64,000 bases of DNA, from the NCBI RefSeq assembly GCF_049686335.1, contig NZ_JBAVHX010000025.1, positions 1-64,000 of the forward strand, given 5' to 3'. The stretch is from Buttiauxella sp049686335. GTDB lineage: Bacteria; Pseudomonadota; Gammaproteobacteria; Enterobacterales; Enterobacteriaceae. Made by a program: the position numbers and the translations under genes. Positions 43,741-51,555 of this stretch are shown here, one piece after another (position 1 is the stretch's first letter; every line of letters begins with the position of its first letter). The notes below the pieces were generated by a model. That model was not told the DNA's origin. It did not search any database and was given only the letters and a program-made list of their open reading frames with translations.

Positions 43741-43774
43741 AGTATAACAACCGCTTCTTGCTGAATTGATTCAG
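43741..43774 (-). promoter_or_regulatory. Probable pfkA promoter with Cra-like site
   Basis: On the minus strand a TATACT -10 (complement of 43741-43746) lies downstream of the palindrome CTGAAT-TG-ATTCAG (43761-43774), which resembles the Cra consensus TGAAACGTTTCA. The site would cover the -35, fitting the known repression of pfkA by Cra. Confidence 0.5.
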
Positions 43775-43838
43775 GTCAGGCCATATATCGGTATTTTATC
43801 TAAAAAACATCGACTCTGTCTGACTTTACAACGAAAAA

Positions 43839-44741
43839 TTAAAGCTCAAAATGCCCCTGTTTTTGCGTCGGGACAACCGAGCAGGGATCCTGGTGAATAA
43901 TCACATCTGACCCAGGGAAACGACGTAAAATCGCCTGCTCCACTTGTTCGGCAATAACATGCGCTTGAACCAGTGGCAGGTTGTCTTCCATTTCGATATG
44001 AACTTGAATAAAGCGGGTCGGCCCTGACTGCCGCGTTCGTAGATCATGCGCCCCTTTAACACCAGGCCATGCATTGATGATATCAATAATTACCTGTCGC
44101 TCGTCATCGGGTAAAGCACGATCTAAAAGAGATTGCACCGCTTCATAACCCATACGTAGCGCGCTATACAAAATATAGACACCGATACCTAACGCAAATA
44201 TTGAATCCGCGCGGTGCCAGCCATACCAGGACAACGCAAGCGCAACAAGAATTGCTCCGTTCATCATAACATCAGACTGATAATGAAGCATATCTGCTCG
44301 AACGGCCTGACTTTGCGTTTTCCGCACCACCCAGCGTTGGAATGTCACCAGAATTAACGTGCTGACCAATGCAATAACCGTGACCACCACACCCACTAAA
44401 GGCTGCTTCATCGGTGCCGGTTCAGCTAAATGCTGAATGCCAGTCAAAAACAGGAACAGCGCAGAACCAGAAATAAACATACTTTGCGCCAGTGCTGCCA
44501 GCGATTCCGCTTTACCGTGGCCAAAAGTATGTTCTTCATCGGCAGGTTGCAGCGAGTAACGCACGACAAGTAAGTTAGTCAGCGACGCGGCAATATCTAC
44601 TAGCGAATCGACCAATGCGGCCAGAATACTGACCGAGCCCGTATTCCACCAGGCGAAAATCTTTATTAAAAGTAACAGTGAGGCCATAACCGTCGCGGCA
44701 ATTGCGGCACGGCTGACCAGCATCCCATATTGTTGATTCAT
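43839..44741 (-). CDS. fieF: Cation-efflux pump FieF (YiiP)
   Basis: Cation diffusion facilitator exporting zinc and ferrous iron with proton exchange. It has 300 residues and six membrane helices. Metal site A uses Asp residues in LVDSLVDIAASL (helix 2) and DMLHYQSDVMMNGAIL (helix 5). The cytoplasmic C-terminal domain has HDLRTRQSGPTRFIQVHIEM and HVIAEQVEQAI. It lies after cpxP; in E. coli the two are neighbours as well. Confidence 0.96.
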   Translation of the reverse strand: MNQQYGMLVSRAAIAATVMASLLLLIKIFAWWNTGSVSILAALVDSLVDIAASLTNLLVVRYSLQPADEEHTFGHGKAESLAALAQSMFISGSALFLFLTGIQHLAEPAPMKQPLVGVVVTVIALVSTLILVTFQRWVVRKTQSQAVRADMLHYQSDVMMNGAILVALALSWYGWHRADSIFALGIGVYILYSALRMGYEAVQSLLDRALPDDERQVIIDIINAWPGVKGAHDLRTRQSGPTRFIQVHIEMEDNLPLVQAHVIAEQVEQAILRRFPGSDVIIHQDPCSVVPTQKQGHFEL

Positions 44742-44798
44742 AGGGGCTCCAGCAAATCATTGCTGGCTAGTATAGCGGATTCATCTGAACCATCAGGC

Positions 44799-44856
44799 AA
44801 AAAAAACCCGCCTTGGTAGGCGGGGAAGACAGGGATGGTGTCTATGGCAAGGAAAA
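44799..44856 (-). ncRNA. cpxQ: CpxQ small RNA from the cpxP 3' UTR
   Basis: On the minus strand, TTTTCCTTGCCATAGACACC and ATCCCTGTCTTCCCC match the seed region of E. coli CpxQ, followed by the terminator CCCGCC-TACCAA-GGCGGG and eight T. CpxQ is released from cpxP mRNA by RNase E and, with Hfq, represses membrane-protein mRNAs such as skp-lpxD and cpxP-linked targets. The terminator stem differs from E. coli while the seed is conserved. About 58 nucleotides. Confidence 0.85.
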
Positions 44857-44865
44857 CAGGGTTTG

Positions 44866-45366
44866 TTACTGGTTACTACGCTTACTGCTACTACTCAGTG
44901 CCTGCAACGAAGACATCTGTTGCAGATCCGCCAGCTCACGAACTTGATCCATGCGCTGTTGGTGTTTGTCATTTAAAACGGCCTGCTGTTCAGGTGTTAA
45001 CAAGCGGTACATTTGATTGCGTACTTTCGCCATTTCAACCTGGCGAGCCACTTGTTCTTGTGCCATTTTTTCAGCCTGGACACGCACTGCCGTTTCATCA
45101 AAATTCTCAGCGATGACCAGTTTATGCATGGTCTCCATTTCGCTTACATTCACGGGTGGGCTATCATGCCGTGCCCGTTGCATTAGATCGCGCATTTGCT
45201 GGCGCTGTTGTTCGGACAGGTTTATCCCTTCGAACATATGGCTCTGAAGGTTATTACGCTTAAGTGCGCCTTCACCGCCTTGATACCAGTTATCGCTTGC
45301 CTGACTGGTCAGGGTTATCAGAGTCAATGTAGAGGCCATGACGGCAGCGGTAACATTGCGCATCAC
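44866..45366 (-). CDS. cpxP: Periplasmic Cpx inhibitor and adaptor CpxP
   Basis: Periplasmic chaperone-like protein that damps CpxA and delivers misfolded proteins to DegP. It has 166 residues with the signal peptide MMRNVTAAVMASTLTLITLT. The two LTxxQ-type motifs are LSEQQRQQMRDL near residue 51 and LTPEQQAVLNDKHQQRM near 128. Divergent from cpxRA over a perfect CpxR box. Its 3' UTR encodes CpxQ. Confidence 0.96.
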   Translation of the reverse strand: MMRNVTAAVMASTLTLITLTSQASDNWYQGGEGALKRNNLQSHMFEGINLSEQQRQQMRDLMQRARHDSPPVNVSEMETMHKLVIAENFDETAVRVQAEKMAQEQVARQVEMAKVRNQMYRLLTPEQQAVLNDKHQQRMDQVRELADLQQMSSLQALSSSSKRSNQ

Positions 45367-45443
45367 TTGCTCCTGAAATCATCTGTGCTGCGATTCAACG
45401 AGATTCAGTCTACGATTCCCGCTGCAAACTAGCGTCAGGGGGT

Positions 45444-45458
45444 GTAAAACAACGTAAA
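45444..45458. promoter_or_regulatory. CpxR box between cpxP and cpxR
   Basis: GTAAA-ACAAC-GTAAA is an exact match to the CpxR consensus GTAAA-N5-GTAAA, placed between the divergent cpxP and cpxRA genes, both known Cpx targets. Confidence 0.88.
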
Positions 45459-45513
45459 GTCATAGATTAGCGCGCCTTGATGACGTAATTTCTGCCTCGG
45501 AGGTAATTTAACA

Positions 45514-46212
45514 ATGAATAAAATTCTGCTAGTTGATGATGACCGAGAGCTTACTTCCCTGTTAAAGGAACTGCTCGACATGGAAGGTTTTAACGTAATT
45601 GTTGCCCACGACGGCGAACAAGCGTTGGAGCTTCTTGATGACACCATTGACCTTTTATTGCTCGACGTGATGATGCCAAAGAAAAACGGCATTGATACGT
45701 TGAAAGAGTTGCGCCAGTCACACCAGACTCCTGTCATTATGCTTACGGCAAGAGGAAGTGAGCTAGATCGCGTTCTCGGCCTTGAACTGGGTGCAGATGA
45801 CTATCTGCCTAAACCATTCAACGATCGTGAACTGGTGGCCCGTATACGCGCTATTTTGCGTCGTTCACACTGGAGTGAGCAGCAGCAAAACAGCGACAGC
45901 GGTTCTCCAACGGTCGAAGTTGACGGTTTAAGCCTGAATCCTGGTCGACAGGAAGCGAGCTTTGATGGACAAGCGCTCGATTTGACGGGTACCGAATTCA
46001 CTCTGCTCTATTTGCTGGCACAGCATCTGGGACAGGTCGTTTCACGCGAACACTTAAGCCAGGAAGTTCTGGGTAAACGTCTGACTCCTTTCGACCGTGC
46101 TATCGACATGCATATTTCCAACTTGCGTCGTAAGTTACCGGACCGCAAAGATGGTCATCCGTGGTTTAAAACATTACGTGGCCGCGGCTACCTGATGGTG
46201 TCTGCTTCATGA
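45514..46212 (+). CDS. cpxR: Envelope-stress response regulator CpxR
   Basis: OmpR-family response regulator. The receiver domain (1-120) carries the acidic pair LLVDDDRELTS, the phosphorylated Asp51 in LLLDVMMPKKNG and the conserved Lys in DYLPKPFNDRE. The winged-helix domain is about 130-230, with DMHISNLRRKLP as recognition helix. It has 232 residues, equal to E. coli. Overlaps cpxA by four bases. Confidence 0.98.
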   Translation: MNKILLVDDDRELTSLLKELLDMEGFNVIVAHDGEQALELLDDTIDLLLLDVMMPKKNGIDTLKELRQSHQTPVIMLTARGSELDRVLGLELGADDYLPKPFNDRELVARIRAILRRSHWSEQQQNSDSGSPTVEVDGLSLNPGRQEASFDGQALDLTGTEFTLLYLLAQHLGQVVSREHLSQEVLGKRLTPFDRAIDMHISNLRRKLPDRKDGHPWFKTLRGRGYLMVSAS

Positions 46213-47579
46213 TAAGTAGCCTTACCGCGCGTATTTTTGCCATCTTCTGGTTGACGTTAGCGTTAGTGCTGATGTTAGTGCTGATGTTGCCTAAACTGGA
46301 TTCGCGTCAAATGACCGAACTGATGGAGAATGAGCAACGTCAAGGCATCATGATTGAACAGCATGTCGAAGCGGAACTTGAAAACGATCCACCGAACGAC
46401 CTGATGTGGTGGCGTCGTTTGTTCCGGGCCATTGATAAATGGGCACCACCGGGACAACGTTTATTACTCGTGACCAGCGAAGGGCGAGTTATTGGCGCCC
46501 AGCGCAATGAAATGCAGATCATTCGTAACTTTATCGGTCAGTCTGATAATTCCGATCATCCGCAAAAGAAAAAGTATGGCCGCGTTGAATTAGTTGGGCC
46601 ATTTTCGGTACGTGATGGTGAAGATAACTACCAACTCTACCTGATTCGCCCTGCAAGTAACTCCCAATCAGATTTTATTAACCTGCTGTTTGATAGACCT
46701 TTATTGCTGCTTATTGTCACGATGCTGGTCAGTTCCCCCCTGCTATTGTGGCTGGCGTGGAGTCTGGCAAAACCTGCCCGTAAGTTGAAAAATGCCGCCG
46801 ATGAGGTAGCTCAGGGTAATTTACGTCAACATCCTGAACTAGAATCTGGACCCCAGGAATTTCTGGCCGCCGGTGCCAGTTTTAACCAGATGATTACCGC
46901 GCTGGAAAGGATGATGACAACGCAACAAAGGCTGTTGTCCGATATCTCTCACGAATTGCGTACCCCATTGACGCGCTTGCAATTAGGCACAGCTTTATTG
47001 CGCCGCAAAACCGGTGAAAGCAAGGAACTTGAGCGTATCGAAACGGAAGCCCAGCGACTCGATGGGATGATCAACGACCTGTTGGTGATGTCCCGCAATC
47101 AGCAAAAAAATGCGCTGGCAAGCGAGACAATGAAAGCCAATCAAATCTGGGCCGAAGTGCTGGATAACGCAGCCTTTGAAGCAGAGCAGATGGGTAAATC
47201 GCTGGAAGTGACTTATCCACCAGGCCCGTGGTTGATGTACGGTAACCCCAACTCGCTGGAAAGCGCGCTGGAGAACATTGTCCGCAACGCATTACGCTAT
47301 TCTCACACGAAAATTGCCGTTAACTTCTCCGTTGATAATCAAGGAATTACTATCACCGTTGATGATGATGGTCCAGGCGTTAGTCCATCTGATCGTGAAC
47401 AAATATTCCGTCCTTTCTATCGTACAGACGAAGCGCGCGATCGCGAATCTGGCGGGACTGGGCTGGGGTTAGCTATTGTAGAAACTGCGGTGCAGCAACA
47501 TCGTGGTTGGGTGAAAGCCGATGACAGCCCGTTGGGCGGATTGCGGTTAGTGCTTTGGCTGCCGCTGTATCATCGCTAA
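46209..47579 (+). CDS. cpxA: Sensor histidine kinase CpxA
   Basis: Inner-membrane kinase/phosphatase sensing envelope damage. The 456 residues have a first membrane segment near 8-28, a periplasmic domain, and a second segment near 164-184 (LLLLIVTMLVSSPLLLWLAW). A HAMP domain and the phosphorylated His in SDISHELRTPLTRLQ near 248 follow. The ATPase boxes are IVRNALRYS (N), DDDGPGV (G1) and GGTGLGLAIV (G2). Confidence 0.97.
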   Translation: MISSLTARIFAIFWLTLALVLMLVLMLPKLDSRQMTELMENEQRQGIMIEQHVEAELENDPPNDLMWWRRLFRAIDKWAPPGQRLLLVTSEGRVIGAQRNEMQIIRNFIGQSDNSDHPQKKKYGRVELVGPFSVRDGEDNYQLYLIRPASNSQSDFINLLFDRPLLLLIVTMLVSSPLLLWLAWSLAKPARKLKNAADEVAQGNLRQHPELESGPQEFLAAGASFNQMITALERMMTTQQRLLSDISHELRTPLTRLQLGTALLRRKTGESKELERIETEAQRLDGMINDLLVMSRNQQKNALASETMKANQIWAEVLDNAAFEAEQMGKSLEVTYPPGPWLMYGNPNSLESALENIVRNALRYSHTKIAVNFSVDNQGITITVDDDGPGVSPSDREQIFRPFYRTDEARDRESGGTGLGLAIVETAVQQHRGWVKADDSPLGGLRLVLWLPLYHR

Positions 47580-47594
47580 ATTTTCATCGTATAG

Positions 47595-47619
47595 AACAGG
47601 CCCTCCGGGGCCTGTTTTC
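47595..47619 (+). terminator. cpxRA terminator
   Basis: AACAGGCC-CTCCGG-GGCCTGTT followed by TT, 15 bases after cpxA. Confidence 0.75.
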
Positions 47620-47668
47620 CTTCTGGTGATAAATTGATATTCTGCGCCCCAAGTCTTATGGGGGCAGT

Positions 47669-48142
47669 ATGCTAAATATCGTTTTGTTTGAACCAGAAAT
47701 CCCACCGAATACCGGGAACATCATCCGCTTATGCGCCAACACCGGTTTCCGCTTACACATCATCGAACCCACAGGTTTTGGCTGGGACGATAAGCGACTG
47801 CGCCGTGCCGGGCTTGATTATCACGAGTTCGCGGCTGTAAATCGCCATCAGAATTACGATGCGTTTCTTGAAGCGGAACACCCGCAGCGTCTGTTTGCGT
47901 TAACCACAAAAGGGACGCCAGCACACAGCGCAGTGAGCTATCAGGATGGGGATTATTTGGTGTTTGGACCGGAAACCCGAGGTCTGCCAGCCACGATACT
48001 TAATGCTTTACCTGCTGAGCAAAAAATCCGTATCCCGATGATGCCGGACAGCCGCAGCATGAATTTATCGAACGCAGTTTCGGTAGTGGTGTATGAAGCC
48101 TGGCGCCAGTTGGGTTATCCCGGCGCCGTTCTGAGAAGTTAG
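47669..48142 (+). CDS. trmL: tRNA (cytidine/uridine-2'-O-)-methyltransferase TrmL
   Basis: SPOUT-family enzyme that methylates the wobble base of tRNA-Leu isoacceptors. It has 157 residues, as in E. coli. The trefoil-knot SAM motifs are EIPPNTGNIIRLCANTGF, VFGPETRGLP and MPDSRSMNLSNAVSVVVYEA. Its stop overlaps the end of the convergent cysE by four bases. Confidence 0.96.
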   Translation: MLNIVLFEPEIPPNTGNIIRLCANTGFRLHIIEPTGFGWDDKRLRRAGLDYHEFAAVNRHQNYDAFLEAEHPQRLFALTTKGTPAHSAVSYQDGDYLVFGPETRGLPATILNALPAEQKIRIPMMPDSRSMNLSNAVSVVVYEAWRQLGYPGAVLRS

Positions 48143-48960
48143 ATTCCGTCACCGTATTCGAAGCCGTTGTTGGCTCCGTTAAAGTGCTGATCCATATCGA
48201 TGGCAGGCATATCGCTTTCAGGCTTGCCAACAATTCGCGCCGGAACGCCAGCCGCCGTGGTATGAGGCGGCACCGGTTGTAACACCACAGAACCTGCGCC
48301 AATTTTCGCCCCGCGCCCTATTTCAATGTTGCCAAGGATTTTAGCCCCGGCACCAATCATCACGCCTTCACGAATTTTTGGATGGCGGTCGCCGCTGGTT
48401 TTACCTGTACCGCCCAAGGTTACCGACTGCAAAATCGACACATCGTTTTCGACAATTGCCGTTTCTCCGATCACTATGCCAGTCGCGTGATCGAGCATGA
48501 TCCCACAGCCAATTTGCGCTGCCGGATGAATATCCACCTGGAATGAGACTGATACCTGATTTTGCAGGAAAATAGCTAACGCCCGACGTCCCTCTTTCCA
48601 CAGCCAATGACCGATACGGTAGGACTGCAAAGCATGAAAGCCTTTCAGATATAACAGCGGAGTGGAATATTTATCGACTGCAGGGTCGCGGGTGCGCACC
48701 GCCTGAATATCACATGCAGCTGAGGCAATCATTTGTGGTTCTGCTGCGTAAGCTTCTTCGACAACTTCTCGAATGGCGATAGCCGGCATAATCGGGGAAG
48801 CTAACTTATTGGCGAGCATATAGCTCAACGCACTACCGAGATTTTCGTGCTTGAGAAGAGTTGCGTGGTAAAAACTGGCCAACATCGGTTCACAATCGGC
48901 AAGCGCTCGTGCTTCGGCTTTAATATTGTTCCACACCAGATCCAGTTCTTCAGACGACAT
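48139..48960 (-). CDS. cysE: Serine acetyltransferase CysE
   Basis: Makes O-acetylserine for cysteine synthesis and is feedback-inhibited by cysteine. It has 273 residues, with a helical N-terminal domain and a C-terminal left-handed beta-helix of hexapeptides (IHPAAQIGCGIMLDHATG, GGTGKTSGDRHPKI). The active-site His and Asp are in DHATG and DRHP. The C-terminal GDGI ends in Ile, needed to bind CysK. Confidence 0.97.
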   Translation of the reverse strand: MSSEELDLVWNNIKAEARALADCEPMLASFYHATLLKHENLGSALSYMLANKLASPIMPAIAIREVVEEAYAAEPQMIASAACDIQAVRTRDPAVDKYSTPLLYLKGFHALQSYRIGHWLWKEGRRALAIFLQNQVSVSFQVDIHPAAQIGCGIMLDHATGIVIGETAIVENDVSILQSVTLGGTGKTSGDRHPKIREGVMIGAGAKILGNIEIGRGAKIGAGSVVLQPVPPHTTAAGVPARIVGKPESDMPAIDMDQHFNGANNGFEYGDGI

Positions 48961-49054
48961 TGCTCTCTCCAGACAGAAAAACAGCGCCCGGTACTCAGTA
49001 CCGGAACGCTTCAGTTATTGCGGTTGTGTTGTTCCATCAAGTCGTAGCTATTTT

Positions 49055-50074
49055 TTAGCCTGAGTTCCGTTCATCCTTGCGCGTTCGACCCAGCAACGTT
49101 AATGCTGCCTCGCGAGCGTTTTTTCCGCAATACAATACCTGATAAATTTCCTCGGTTATTGGCATTTCGACGCCAACACGCGCTGCCAACTCCCGCACTT
49201 CTTTGGTATTGCGGTAACCCTCTACCACCTGGCCGATTTTCTGCTGTGCCGAATCAACGTCCGCACCCTGCCCCAGCGCCATGCCGAAGCGACGGTTACG
49301 TGATTGGTTATCCGTACACGTCAGGACCAGATCGCCGAGTCCTGCCATCCCCATGAAGGTTTCAGGATCCGCACCCAGGGCGCTTCCGAGACGAGTCATC
49401 TCAGCAAGACCACGGGTAATCAACGCCGTACGTGCGTTCGCCCCGAAGCCAATGCCATCTGACATCCCCGCGCCAATCGCAATCACGTTCTTCACCGCGC
49501 CACCTAACTGCACACCAATGAAGTCTGGATTGCTGTAAACACGGAAGCTTTTGCCGCAGTGCAGCAATTGCTGGAGGTCTTGAGCGAAGGTTTCATCCGT
49601 TGCCGCCAGTGCGATTGCCGTTGGCAATCCTGCAGCCAGCTCTTTGGCAAACGTCGGGCCGGAAATTACCGCTAACGGGATTTCGTCGCCAAGAGCTTCA
49701 CGCGCAACGTCTTGCAACAAGCGTCCGGTTTCCGCCTCCAAACCTTTTGTCGCCCAGACGATACGAGCGTCTTGACGCATTAACGGTTTGATTTGACGCA
49801 ACACTTCTCCGAAAACGTGGCTCGGCACGACAACCAGAATATTGCGGCTGGCAGACAGCGCTGTCGCTAAATCGCTTTCAAGGTGGAGAGTGTCAGGGAA
49901 AGGGACATCAGGAAGAAACGCCGCATTACAGCGATCGGCCTGCAAAGTAGCAAGGTGTTTAGGGTCATGGCCCCACAGAACAACGTGGTGGCCATTACGC
50001 GCCAGAGTGATGGCAAGAGCGGTGCCGTACGAACCGGCACCGATCACAGTCATTGAGGCATTAAGGCTTTTCAT
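49055..50074 (-). CDS. gpsA: Glycerol-3-phosphate dehydrogenase [NAD(P)+] GpsA
   Basis: Makes sn-glycerol-3-phosphate for phospholipids. It has 339 residues, as in E. coli. The N-terminal nucleotide loop is VIGAGSYGTALAITLARNG, VISGPTFAKELA and the catalytic Lys in GAVKNVIAIGAGMSDG follow, and MAGLGDLVLTCTDNQSRNRR is conserved. Its ATG shares one base with the secB stop (TGATG), so translation is coupled. Confidence 0.97.
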   Translation of the reverse strand: MKSLNASMTVIGAGSYGTALAITLARNGHHVVLWGHDPKHLATLQADRCNAAFLPDVPFPDTLHLESDLATALSASRNILVVVPSHVFGEVLRQIKPLMRQDARIVWATKGLEAETGRLLQDVAREALGDEIPLAVISGPTFAKELAAGLPTAIALAATDETFAQDLQQLLHCGKSFRVYSNPDFIGVQLGGAVKNVIAIGAGMSDGIGFGANARTALITRGLAEMTRLGSALGADPETFMGMAGLGDLVLTCTDNQSRNRRFGMALGQGADVDSAQQKIGQVVEGYRNTKEVRELAARVGVEMPITEEIYQVLYCGKNAREAALTLLGRTRKDERNSG

Positions 50075-50541
50075 CAGGCATCCTGATGGTTTTCAGCACC
50101 TTCGCCGTTTTGCTGCTGCAGATAACTCATGAACAGCGCATCGAAGTTAACCGGTGCAAGGTTCAGCTGCGGGAAGGTACCACGAGAAACCAGGCTAGTG
50201 ATTGCTTCACGTGCATAAGGGAACAGAATGTTCGGGCAGTAAGCACCCAGGCAATGTGCCATCTGCGGACCTTCGATCCCACCGATGGAGAAGATACCAG
50301 CCTGCTGAACTTCACACAGGAACGCAGTGTCTTCGCCCAGTGTCGCGGTAACAGTCACACGCAACACCACTTCATAGACGTCGTCTGCCAGTTGGCTGGA
50401 AGCGGTATCCAGATCCAGTTTCACTTCTGGCTGCCAGTCTTTCTGGAAAACGTGTGGGGCATTTGGTGCTTCAAAAGAAATGTCTTTGGTGTAGACACGC
50501 TGAATCTGGAAAGCCATTTCTGTGTTGTTTTGTTCTGACAT
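50074..50541 (-). CDS. secB: Protein-export chaperone SecB
   Basis: Tetrameric cytoplasmic chaperone that holds preproteins unfolded for SecA. It has 155 residues, starting MSEQNNTEMAFQIQRVYTKD. The SecA-contact acidic face and the conserved AHCLGAYCPNILFPYAREAI segment are present. Lies between grxC and gpsA in a tight operon. Confidence 0.97.
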   Translation of the reverse strand: MSEQNNTEMAFQIQRVYTKDISFEAPNAPHVFQKDWQPEVKLDLDTASSQLADDVYEVVLRVTVTATLGEDTAFLCEVQQAGIFSIGGIEGPQMAHCLGAYCPNILFPYAREAITSLVSRGTFPQLNLAPVNFDALFMSYLQQQNGEGAENHQDA

Positions 50542-50601
50542 TGTTAACCCTTAAAAAATTAATACGTCCTTAAACGGCAGTAAGCGACAAAAGGAGTAGC
50601 A

Positions 50602-50853
50602 CTAGCGAAGTAGGGGATCGAGTCCACCACGAGCATCAAGTGCATACAAGTCATCGCATCCGCCAATGTGCTGTGCGTCAATAAATATCTGCGGCACTGT
50701 GGTTCGCCCACTGCGTTTAATCATCTCTTCACGCTTAACGGCATCACCGTCAATCGCTAACTCCTGAAACGTGACCCCTTTGCTTTGCAGCAGGTCTTTT
50801 GCGCGATGGCAAAACGGACAGGTTGCTTTGGTGTAGATTTCAATATTCGCCAT
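50602..50853 (-). CDS. grxC: Glutaredoxin 3 GrxC, with CPFC active site
   Basis: Small thiol oxidoreductase using glutathione. It has 83 residues, starting MANIEIYTKATCPFCHRAK with GGAG upstream. The active-site motif is CPFC (Cys12-Pro-Phe-Cys15), whereas E. coli Grx3 has CPYC. The glutathione-binding TVPQIF and GGCDDL motifs are intact. Follows yibN by 25 bases and precedes secB. Confidence 0.96.
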   Translation of the reverse strand: MANIEIYTKATCPFCHRAKDLLQSKGVTFQELAIDGDAVKREEMIKRSGRTTVPQIFIDAQHIGGCDDLYALDARGGLDPLLR

Positions 50854-50878
50854 GGTCTTCTCCAATGTGCCTTTCGAT

Positions 50879-51310
50879 TTATTTACCGCGAACTAATGGC
50901 AGGTTTTCCCCGCTCCAGCCAGCAATACCTTCTTTAAGCAAGGTCACTTTCTCGAAACCGGCTTTGGTTAGCAATGCGGCTGATTCTTGAGAAGAAATAC
51001 CATTGCCACAAACCACGATCACAGGCTGCGCTTTATGTTTTTCCAGCTCACCGAAGTTGCCACTTTTAATATCAGCTGGCAGCACATTCAATGAGTTAGC
51101 AATATGACCTTTACGGTAATCATCGCGTGAACGCACGTCGACGACAACGGCATCTTCTTTGTTAATGAGGCGTGTCGCTTCACCACGGGTGATGACCTTA
51201 ACTTTGGAGGTTAAACCTTTAAAGGTCATGAAAAGTACGGCGGCAAACAAGCCAACCCACGCCAAACTAAGTATGGGATGACGACCGATGAATTGCATAA
51301 TTTCTTGCAT
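50879..51310 (-). CDS. yibN: Membrane-anchored rhodanese-like protein YibN
   Basis: It has 143 residues. One membrane segment lies near 10-30 (ILSLAWVGLFAAVLFMTF), followed by a rhodanese domain with DVRSRDDYRKGHIANSLNV and the active-site Cys in VIVVCGNGISSQ. Its role is not settled; E. coli YibN has been linked to membrane protein biogenesis. A run of seven C lies directly before the ATG on the coding strand, with GGGAG 12 bases upstream. First gene of yibN-grxC-secB-gpsA. Confidence 0.93.
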   Translation of the reverse strand: MQEIMQFIGRHPILSLAWVGLFAAVLFMTFKGLTSKVKVITRGEATRLINKEDAVVVDVRSRDDYRKGHIANSLNVLPADIKSGNFGELEKHKAQPVIVVCGNGISSQESAALLTKAGFEKVTLLKEGIAGWSGENLPLVRGK

Positions 51311-51555
51311 GGGGGGGTGTAGCTCCCGACTAAGTAATATGAAAAAACCAGGTGAGGAGTATACATTTGCGTTGTGCCAAATACAGCCAGTCTGCGTTAG
51401 GTTATGTAGATTCTGCGGACTGTTACGAAAAAAATTACCTTAACAACGTAAAACCGATCACAATCCAACCCCTTTCTTTGATCTTCTGCGGCTATTTACC
51501 CCGTGGGCTGTAGTAAAATTACGCAAATTTTGTCTTTGACTTAGAGGTTATCGCA

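Noticed and set aside
51311..51317. Run of seven G/C bases directly before the yibN start, considered as a phase-variation tract
   Set aside because: Seven bases is short for slipped-strand switching in an enteric with mismatch repair, and it lies outside the coding frame.
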